A stretch of DNA of 64,000 nt from a virus, in the IMG/VR virus record IMGVR_UViG_3300045119_000356, positions 1 through 64,000 of that record. One strand, given 5' to 3'. Below the pieces are notes generated by a model, which had not been told where the DNA came from, searched no databases, and worked only from the letters and a program-made list of their open reading frames with translations. Every line of letters begins with the position of its first letter. Position 1 is the first letter of the stretch. Shown piece after piece: positions 59,050 through 64,000 of this stretch. The position numbers were made by a program, and so were the translations under genes.

Positions 59050-59190
59050 TGCGCGAGGCACCCCCGCGTGGTTATCCAGATTATCCAGCCAATTGGCTTG
59101 CCCGTGCGGTTGGCGGCGCCTCCTCGCGCGCGCGTACGGCCGCGCGCCCGCGCGCGTATGCGCACGCGGGCGATCTATCCAGCGCTGAGA
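59050..59190. other. Second origin-like GC-rich region with TTATCC repeats
   Basis: TTATCCA occurs twice 9 bases apart (59072-59087) and TATCCAG again at 59176. GC-rich inverted stretches (CGCGCGCGTACGGCCGCGCGC near 59128) follow. GGCACCCCCGCG just before is shared with 21618-21629 next to the other cluster. No gene lies in 58947-59292. Confidence 0.45.
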
Positions 59191-59237
59191 GAGACGCTGA
59201 GGGCGCTTCGGAGGGCTCTGCCTCCCCAGAACGCAGA

Positions 59238-59269
59238 AGAGGCCGCCCAGCGAGCGCTGGGCGGCCTCT
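59238..59269 (-). terminator. 15-bp perfect hairpin terminator of the late region
   Basis: AGAGGCCGCCCAGCG and CGCTGGGCGGCCTCT are perfectly complementary with 2 bases between. It lies 24 bases after the last lysis-cassette stop and separates late from early genes. Confidence 0.75.
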
Positions 59270-59292
59270 AGAGACTCGGTGCTGCGGCTAAG

Positions 59293-59646
59293 CTACGGGC
59301 CAGGCGCTCGCGGCGAAGCCGGGGATCCTGTGCCGGTTGTCAGCGGTGCATCGGGTGCTCTTGGCAGCCGATCTTCGAGCAGGGTCTCCAGTGCTTCGAC
59401 TTTGTCTTCGCTCAGGCCGGTTGCCTTGGCGATCTCGTGCTTACCTCGATTGTGCAGCCAGGTCGTGAGGATCGCGCCGAGCGAGAGGATGATCCCGAAG
59501 ACGTAAGCAGCCACGTCCTGCGAGGAGACATCGACGTTGAACCACTGCTTTGCCTTCAGCGCGATGAAGCCCGCGACCAGGAGCACCAGCGGGCTCACAA
59601 GGAACGCGATCCACCTGCTGATATTCGAGTTCTCGTCCGGGGTCAT
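59293..59646 (-). CDS. Holin-like membrane protein
   Basis: 117 residues from ATG 59646. Two hydrophobic helices (WIAFLVSPLVLLVAGFIALKA and VAAYVFGIILSLGAILTTWL) joined by a polar turn, with a charged C-terminal tail (GKHEIAKATGLSEDKVEALETLLED). This is the shape of small phage holins, and it ends the lysis cassette next to a lysozyme-like gene. AGGAAGAAGGACGGCAG before the ATG. Confidence 0.68.
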   Translation of the reverse strand: MTPDENSNISRWIAFLVSPLVLLVAGFIALKAKQWFNVDVSSQDVAAYVFGIILSLGAILTTWLHNRGKHEIAKATGLSEDKVEALETLLEDRLPRAPDAPLTTGTGSPASPRAPGP

Positions 59647-59674
59647 CTGCCGTCCTTCTTCCTGCGGCGGGAGC

Positions 59675-60157
59675 TCAAGGCATCCCCTTTCTGTAGGCGT
59701 TGTTGATTTCGACCCGTGCGCGACCATAGCCGCCAGAGGGATCTCCGTTGTAGTCATTGAGCCCGGTCTCGTCAGTGCCGAGCTCCTTCTGGAAGTTCGC
59801 GCCCCAGCGCAGGTTGGCCTTGGGCTTCCACAGTCCGGGGTGCTCGACCAGCTCCGGGCCCCAGGTCGCCTGCACGAAGCCGACGCCGTTGGAGGTGCCG
59901 CCGGCGCGGACGTGCGCGACCAGCCGCCGGTAGAGCGCGCGGGTCACCTTGTGCCCTGGGAACGGCCCGCCAACATCATGACCGAAGATGAACTGGAAGG
60001 CCGACTCCTGCTCGACCAGCGCCATCAGCATCCAGTCGTGGACCTTGGCGTCGTTCGCCGCGGCGCAGATCCGGTAGCAGAGGCGGAACGAGGGCCTGAA
60101 CCCGCGGCGGTGCGCGGTGCGCTGGAGTGCCCTCGCCCTGCGCGCCCGCCTCACCAT
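59675..60157 (-). CDS. Lysozyme/transglycosylase-like protein
   Basis: 160 residues from ATG 60157. After a basic start, ICAAANDAKVHDWMLMALVEQESAFQFIFGHD has the Glu-Ser of SLT/lysozyme folds, followed by GVGFVQATWGPELVEHPGLWKPKANLRWGANFQKEL and LNDYNGDPSGGYGRARVEI (N-x-Y-N-G). Probably cleaves glycan strands, complementing the amidase at 17.3-17.9 kb. Confidence 0.7.
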   Translation of the reverse strand: MVRRARRARALQRTAHRRGFRPSFRLCYRICAAANDAKVHDWMLMALVEQESAFQFIFGHDVGGPFPGHKVTRALYRRLVAHVRAGGTSNGVGFVQATWGPELVEHPGLWKPKANLRWGANFQKELGTDETGLNDYNGDPSGGYGRARVEINNAYRKGMP

Positions 60158-60255
60158 CCGAGCGCGCCTTTGTAGTAATCGCTGACGACCCACCATCGGC
60201 CATACCTCAAAATGCCCATCTCATTGCGACGACTATGCCAGCGCATTGAGAGCAT
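60151..60255 (-). CDS. 34-residue aromatic protein
   Basis: MLSMRWHSRRNEMGILRYGRWWVVSDYYKGALGW: ATG overlaps the upstream stop (TGATG), and its own stop lies within the lysozyme-like start. Trp/Tyr-rich. May be a small lysis accessory; unknown. Confidence 0.52.
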   Translation of the reverse strand: MLSMRWHSRRNEMGILRYGRWWVVSDYYKGALGW

Positions 60256-60881
60256 CAGCGGATGACCTTGTGATGCACCAGCCACATGACGAGATCCTCG
60301 GCGCTCATCCGGCAGCAGATGTGGTGCAGCTCGGAGCCAGTCGGGTAGGGCTGGAAGAAGTCGAGGCCATGCTTCGCGACCGCTCGACAGAACGCGGTCG
60401 CTTCGCCGTTGGAGGCCAGGTCGAGCCCCAGGGCCTGCGGGCCCAGCAGCTTGCCCATCGGCACACGGGGGAACGCAGGACCGCCGACATAGCCGGGGTA
60501 GCGCGGGTTTTCACCGCCGTTGCGGTACTCGTGCGTCGAGGTCAACGGCGGGTTGGCCGGGTTGAAACCGGGGTCGTTCTGATGCAGGAAGAGGTAGGTC
60601 TGCGAGCTGTGGCCGAAGCGCTCGGCAACGCCGGCCCGGCGGTCGCCGGAGATCAGCGTGAACTGGACGATCTCCAGCTTGTCGATCTTCTCCAGGGTCA
60701 GCCCCAGGACCGGCGGCACCGGCACGTGTTCGCGACCGTAGGCAACCGGGTCGTAGTGCGTTTCGAGATGGTGCCGACGATGGTGCGCCTGGTTGCGCCG
60801 CCGCTCTACCGCTGCGCGCGCGACCTGGCGGTGCTGCTTTGCGTGGGCAGGCGCGCTGTGCTGGCGCGTATGCGTTGGCAT
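60255..60881 (-). CDS. Unknown protein in lysis cassette
   Basis: 208 residues. Basic His/Arg-rich N-terminus (~40 residues), then LTLEKIDKLEIVQFTLISGDRRAGVAERFGHSSQTYLFLHQNDPGFNPANPPLTSTHEYRNGG. It ends FQPYPTGSELHHICCRMSAEDLVMWLVHH. No signal peptide. His/Cys-rich end could hold a metal; a peptidoglycan-related role is possible by context only. Confidence 0.58.
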   Translation of the reverse strand: MPTHTRQHSAPAHAKQHRQVARAAVERRRNQAHHRRHHLETHYDPVAYGREHVPVPPVLGLTLEKIDKLEIVQFTLISGDRRAGVAERFGHSSQTYLFLHQNDPGFNPANPPLTSTHEYRNGGENPRYPGYVGGPAFPRVPMGKLLGPQALGLDLASNGEATAFCRAVAKHGLDFFQPYPTGSELHHICCRMSAEDLVMWLVHHKVIR

Positions 60882-61366
60882 CAGCGAGAATCTACACCCT
60901 GAGGATGCAGCCGCAACGGAGTGATGACCACGTCTTCAGGATCCGCCCCGGTCAGGACGGCGAGCTGCAAGGCAACCTGACGACAGCGTGGCGGCTGTTC
61001 CTGCTTGGCAAGGTATTCAGTGAAGCGATCGAGCCCAAGCCGCTGCGCTGGCGTGAGCTCCGACCGCGGCGGGGTGTTCCGCAGGCTGACCGCCACGAGC
61101 GCCGCTACGCCGTCACCGACCTGATCAATCTTGCGACAGAAGTAGGCGTTGATCGAAGACTGCCCGCCAATTCGCGAGAGCCGTTCTTCTTCGAGATTGT
61201 CAAACGCCCTACCGATCTGCCAGCCGGTAATAGCAAAGCCCCCACCGAAGAGAAGGCAGACGACTGCCATGATCTTTACTGCGCGCATCGTTCTGTGGCG
61301 GAGGTTGCGCGCTTCTTTTTCGATCCGCCCTAGGCGTTCCTCGACAGTCTCTGGCTTCCGCGTCAC
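60881..61366 (-). CDS. Membrane-anchored protein in lysis cassette
   Basis: 161 residues from GTG 61366. Coiled-coil start (EERLGRIEKEARNLRHRTMRA), one TM helix (VKIMAVVCLLFGGGFAITGWQIG), then a soluble outside part with helices. Topology fits a membrane-linked lysis or spanin-like role. Unknown. Confidence 0.6.
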   Translation of the reverse strand: MTRKPETVEERLGRIEKEARNLRHRTMRAVKIMAVVCLLFGGGFAITGWQIGRAFDNLEEERLSRIGGQSSINAYFCRKIDQVGDGVAALVAVSLRNTPPRSELTPAQRLGLDRFTEYLAKQEQPPRCRQVALQLAVLTGADPEDVVITPLRLHPQGVDSR

Positions 61367-61476
61367 CGGATCACCCCGCTTGATTCGAGGGCCTGCAAGA
61401 TCAGAATGATGGTCAAAGCCAGCGCAGAGTAGACGATAAGAACCGCGCTGCGATGTCGGCAAAGCCAGAGCCTCAC
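61363..61476 (-). CDS. 37-residue membrane protein
   Basis: GTG 61476 overlaps the holin-like stop. VRLWLCRHRSAVLIVYSALALTIILILQALESSGVIR: one TM helix with a basic N-terminus. Likely part of the lysis set. Confidence 0.6.
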   Translation of the reverse strand: MRLWLCRHRSAVLIVYSALALTIILILQALESSGVIR

Positions 61477-61664
61477 TTGCCCCCTCCTACCCGGAGGCCG
61501 GTCAGAGCATCCGCCAGCAGATCCAGACCCAGCAGCGACGCGACCAAGCCCGTCAACCCGATCGGCACGTCTACGTGGAAGACGAGCTGCGCCACGAAGA
61601 GAACCACTAGGCCCGCTACCCCCAACTGGCGCCGCGTCCGTACCCATCCGTCTCCAGTCCACAC
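61473..61664 (-). CDS. Holin-like small membrane protein
   Basis: 63 residues from GTG 61664. Hydrophobic segments LGVAGLVVLFVAQLVFHV and IGLTGLVASLLGLDLLADAL make two short TM helices. First substantial gene of the lysis cassette after the tail gene. Probable holin or antiholin. Confidence 0.65.
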   Translation of the reverse strand: MWTGDGWVRTRRQLGVAGLVVLFVAQLVFHVDVPIGLTGLVASLLGLDLLADALTGLRVGGGK

Positions 61665-61711
61665 TAGTTGGTATCCCGCCCGACCAGGAGTATGGCATCT
61701 CCGGTGTTCAT
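61664..61711 (-). CDS. 15-codon coupling ORF
   Basis: MNTGDAILLVGRDTN; the ATG overlaps the tail gene stop (ATGA) and the TAG overlaps the next GTG. It fits neatly but is very short; it may only couple translation between tail and holin-like genes. Confidence 0.38.
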   Translation of the reverse strand: MNTGDAILLVGRDTN

Positions 61712-63381
61712 GTCCCCAGTCCGACCGCGACGAGTTCGACCTGCATCTTCTCCATCAGCGCGTCAACGCGGTGCGGCGTCGAGTCGAGAGTCAAGGTATT
61801 CGTGCGAGCTTCGTGGTCGTAGTTCGTGGCGATGATCCGGCGCTCCTTCCCATCGTCGAAGCGAATACGGTCGCCCGCTCGAATCTTCCAGACAGGTTCG
61901 TAGTTCCCCGCTGAGTCTTGCGCGAATCCAGTCAGAACCGCGGTACCTCGGTCCGAAACGGCGAGCTCCTCCTGCAACCACCGAGAACCAATCTGAATCG
62001 CGCCGCTCAGAGTTGTGATCGCACCGACGACGACCTTGCCCAGGCGCTGGCGCCCGTGTTCGTTCAGCGGATTGGTCGAGCTCGTGTCTTGGAGGCTGGC
62101 ATCGGAGTAATCGCACCCTCCAGTACCAGGCGGGCCGACCGTGAATGTCTTGCCCGATGGATCGGTGAACTGCACAAGAACGCCGTTGTAATACTCCTCG
62201 GCCTGCTTGCCCTCGTCCTGTAGATCGCAGCCTGAGTCGCCCTGTCTGCCAACCCACAGCCGGCCGCCGCTGGGATCGCGCCAGAAGAACTCGCGATTGT
62301 CGTAGACCCCCCAGTCGGGCACATCGTACTTCGAGGCTTGGAGAATGGCATCTTCCGGCGTCACTGCTTCGGTGTAGATCAAGTGGGGGATCGCGTATGC
62401 AGAGGGTTTGATCGAACCTTCTGTACCGAGAGTGAAGTTCAACATCGGCGCGGCTCGTTGGAGGATGTCAGCTACTACGTCGGACGCCAGCACGCCAGCT
62501 GGCTGTCCGCCTGACATTTGGATGGGCACAGAATGATCGCCAACGACGACGACTTTTCTAATCTGAAACTTGTAAACAACACCTGCTTGACCGGCGGGAG
62601 TATTCGGATAGTAAATCTCGAACATTCCGTAACGCGCCTTTTCTTTCGGCGTGAATATGACAGGGCTTTCGGCTCCGCTTGATGTATAAACATCGGCCGT
62701 TGTTTCCAGCCCAGCCCCCCAAAAATTCGCGTCCGCGTGAACCAAGAACTGCACATACCACTGGACATCGGGGGTCGTCGCAGTTGGGGCTACCGTGAAG
62801 TAGATACGTCCAATGCGAGCAGAAGGACCCGCGTCATAAAGCATTTCTGCATGCGGCAACCAAGGTGAAAGCCAATTGCCCTCGATGCTGAGATCAAGGC
62901 ACGGCAATCCAGTCGTTGGGTCCAACGAAACGCTGCCGTCGTTAGGAATGGCGTTTACTCCAAGCATAAGCACCTTACGAGCGGCAGGAACATTTGTAAA
63001 CCGGTTCAAGTCTTTGTCGAAGTAGATCTCCTGAAAAGTCGGATTATCCTTCAGGTAGGCACCCCAGCCAGCAGCCACGAGCTGCACCTCGTTGTCTCCG
63101 CTCTTAGGAATTTCGATGTCATAGCCCTCGAAGGCGCTCTCGTTGCCTGGCCCCCTGGCGAGGAATTCATCGAAGACATCGAAGTCGCCGTAGTCGATGC
63201 GCGGGTCGCGAGTGAGACCGAGCGAGGCTGAGCCGTGACCGCCGGGGATGATGGTGCCGAACGTGAATTTCTGGGCGACATTCTCTGCCTCGACCTCGTC
63301 GCCAGCGAGGCGCTTCTCCGTGCCATCCGGGCGTCTGAGGTAGAAAGCGAGACGACCGGAGTCAGGGGTCAAGTTAGACAT
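61708..63381 (-). CDS. Minor tail protein
   Basis: 557 residues. GTIIPGGHGSASLGLTRDPRIDYGDFDVFDEFLA and DVVADILQRAAPMLNFTLGTEGSIKPSAYAIPHLIYTEAVTPEDAILQASKYDVPDWGVYDNREFFWRDP follow the layout of siphovirus distal tail proteins (baseplate hub-like, gp27-type domains). It ends with a beta-rich IRAGDRIRFDDGKERRIIATNYDHEARTNTLTLDSTP. Codon use in 62.3-63.1 kb is more AT-rich than elsewhere, consistent with recombination in a host-range part. Function by synteny with tape measure across the edges. Confidence 0.72.
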   Translation of the reverse strand: MSNLTPDSGRLAFYLRRPDGTEKRLAGDEVEAENVAQKFTFGTIIPGGHGSASLGLTRDPRIDYGDFDVFDEFLARGPGNESAFEGYDIEIPKSGDNEVQLVAAGWGAYLKDNPTFQEIYFDKDLNRFTNVPAARKVLMLGVNAIPNDGSVSLDPTTGLPCLDLSIEGNWLSPWLPHAEMLYDAGPSARIGRIYFTVAPTATTPDVQWYVQFLVHADANFWGAGLETTADVYTSSGAESPVIFTPKEKARYGMFEIYYPNTPAGQAGVVYKFQIRKVVVVGDHSVPIQMSGGQPAGVLASDVVADILQRAAPMLNFTLGTEGSIKPSAYAIPHLIYTEAVTPEDAILQASKYDVPDWGVYDNREFFWRDPSGGRLWVGRQGDSGCDLQDEGKQAEEYYNGVLVQFTDPSGKTFTVGPPGTGGCDYSDASLQDTSSTNPLNEHGRQRLGKVVVGAITTLSGAIQIGSRWLQEELAVSDRGTAVLTGFAQDSAGNYEPVWKIRAGDRIRFDDGKERRIIATNYDHEARTNTLTLDSTPHRVDALMEKMQVELVAVGLGT

Positions 63382-63402
63382 AGAACGCAGAGGCGACGCG
63401 CA

Positions 63403-64000
63403 TCATTCTGGCTCAGGTACCTCGATAGTGCGAGGCGTAATCGTCAGGGTCGCTTTCAAGTCGTCAGCTTGGAGATCCCCCTCAATTTCAGGCTGACCGC
63501 GAGACGCGAGGATCGCGAATCTCACAGGTCGGCCCTCCCGGCCAGAAGGTGGAATGAGCAACCTGTCCCCCTCGTAGATACCCACATCATTGAAGGCTCC
63601 GGACCCATCCGAAGCCTCGCGCAAAACCCGATCCCACCGAACCCTGAGATCGCGCCCTGCGTATATCGCGGCGTCTTGGATAGTTTCCGTCCCGGCAAAT
63701 ACTTCAAATCCCACAAAGCTCGCGTAATTGCTTTCACTGCTCCCACTCGGCGCGGCAGCAACAGTGTTGTGAATTCCATACCCCCCCGTAGCAAGTACTC
63801 CGCCGGTAGCAAGGTCTGCATCTGGTACCCACATCAGAGACCCGAAGAGCGTTCCCCCAAGGCTCAGCAAGGCAGATCCGCTCCCATCCGAAGCACAGTG
63901 AAGAGTGACTCTGTAGACCGATGACGGATTGATATTGAGCGGAGAACTAGCGAGTTGTACCCAAGCGCCCGCCTTCTTTTTAAACACTTGGAAGTGAAAC
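63403..64000 (-). CDS. Tail protein with lectin-like domain (N-terminus outside window)
   Basis: Open frame from the right edge to a TGA at 63403; ~198 residues visible. FHFQVFKKKAGAWVQLA, VYRVTLHCASDGSGSALLSLGG and YGIHNTVAAAPSGSSESNYASFVGFEVFAG fit a concanavalin A-like/LamG sandwich. Then RDLRVRWDRVLREASDGSGAFNDVGIYEGDRLLIPPSGREGRPVRFAILASRGQPEIEGDLQADDLKATLTITPRTI is a beta domain that resembles a tail attachment region. Upstream of the hub-like protein. Confidence 0.68.
   Translation of the reverse strand, partial: FHFQVFKKKAGAWVQLASSPLNINPSSVYRVTLHCASDGSGSALLSLGGTLFGSLMWVPDADLATGGVLATGGYGIHNTVAAAPSGSSESNYASFVGFEVFAGTETIQDAAIYAGRDLRVRWDRVLREASDGSGAFNDVGIYEGDRLLIPPSGREGRPVRFAILASRGQPEIEGDLQADDLKATLTITPRTIEVPEPE

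Noticed and set aside
1-64000. Integrase, attachment site or partition genes that would prove lysogeny
   Set aside because: None recognised. The operator network hints at a repressor-like system, but lysogeny cannot be claimed from this window.

Overview
This window is a slice of a high-GC, tailed double-stranded DNA phage genome (or an extrachromosomal prophage of one). Almost every gene lies on the minus strand and is packed end to end with ATGA, GTGA or TGATG overlaps. Siphovirus-type head, neck and tail genes are present: large terminase, portal, scaffold, HK97-fold capsid, tail tube, frameshifted chaperone and tape measure. The host is most likely a soil actinobacterium. The reasons are the GC-rich codon use, frequent GTG/TTG starts, leaderless promoters of the TANNNT-N6-8-start type, an actinobacterial mIHF-like protein, and a secreted protein with NGS/DI-type repeats of the kind seen in Solirubrobacterales and relatives. 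No integrase, partition system, tRNA or DNA polymerase was recognised.

Layout, in the direction of transcription (right to left). At 64000-61708 are distal tail proteins (the first runs off the right edge). At 61711-59293 is a lysis and membrane cassette with a lysozyme-like enzyme. It ends in a strong hairpin terminator (59238-59269). At 59190-59050 is a GC-rich non-coding region with TTATCC repeats. From 58946 to 22409 runs a long early/middle region of about 85 mostly small genes in several operons. It includes ThyX, an SNF2-type helicase carrying an intein in its Walker A motif, an AEP-like primase, a beta-class DNA methyltransferase, a UvrD-like helicase, a VRR-NUC nuclease, an mIHF-like protein, an ASCH protein, a DUF4326 protein, an HNH nuclease, a secreted host-like protein and many small zinc-ribbon proteins. 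At 22340-21560 is a non-coding control region with a terminator, two promoters, a candidate small RNA, hairpins and a DnaA-box cluster (candidate origin). From 21555 to 1 run the late genes: TerL, amidase, portal, scaffold, capsid, head-tail connectors, tail tube, chaperones and tape measure (off the left edge). The tape measure on the left and tail proteins on the right imply that the two edges are joined through a missing stretch, as in a circular or circularly permuted map.

The most striking regulatory feature is a 12-bp palindrome, consensus GTACCTAGGTAC, at about 17 intergenic or gene-end sites. It sits either over the -35 element of promoters or directly against an extended -10 (TGCTANNNT). 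This looks like an operator network run by one dimeric protein, comparable in logic to the stoperators of cluster A mycobacteriophages but different in sequence. A second layer is a set of about a dozen leaderless promoters, mostly in the late region, one of which is duplicated as an exact 33-bp cassette. Two small plus-strand genes with their own promoters are inserted in the head-tail genes (morons). A 119-nt element closed by a perfect 20-bp stem sits just before one replication-region gene.

Coordinates and reading frames were read directly from the sequence. Family assignments rest on motif recognition without any database search.
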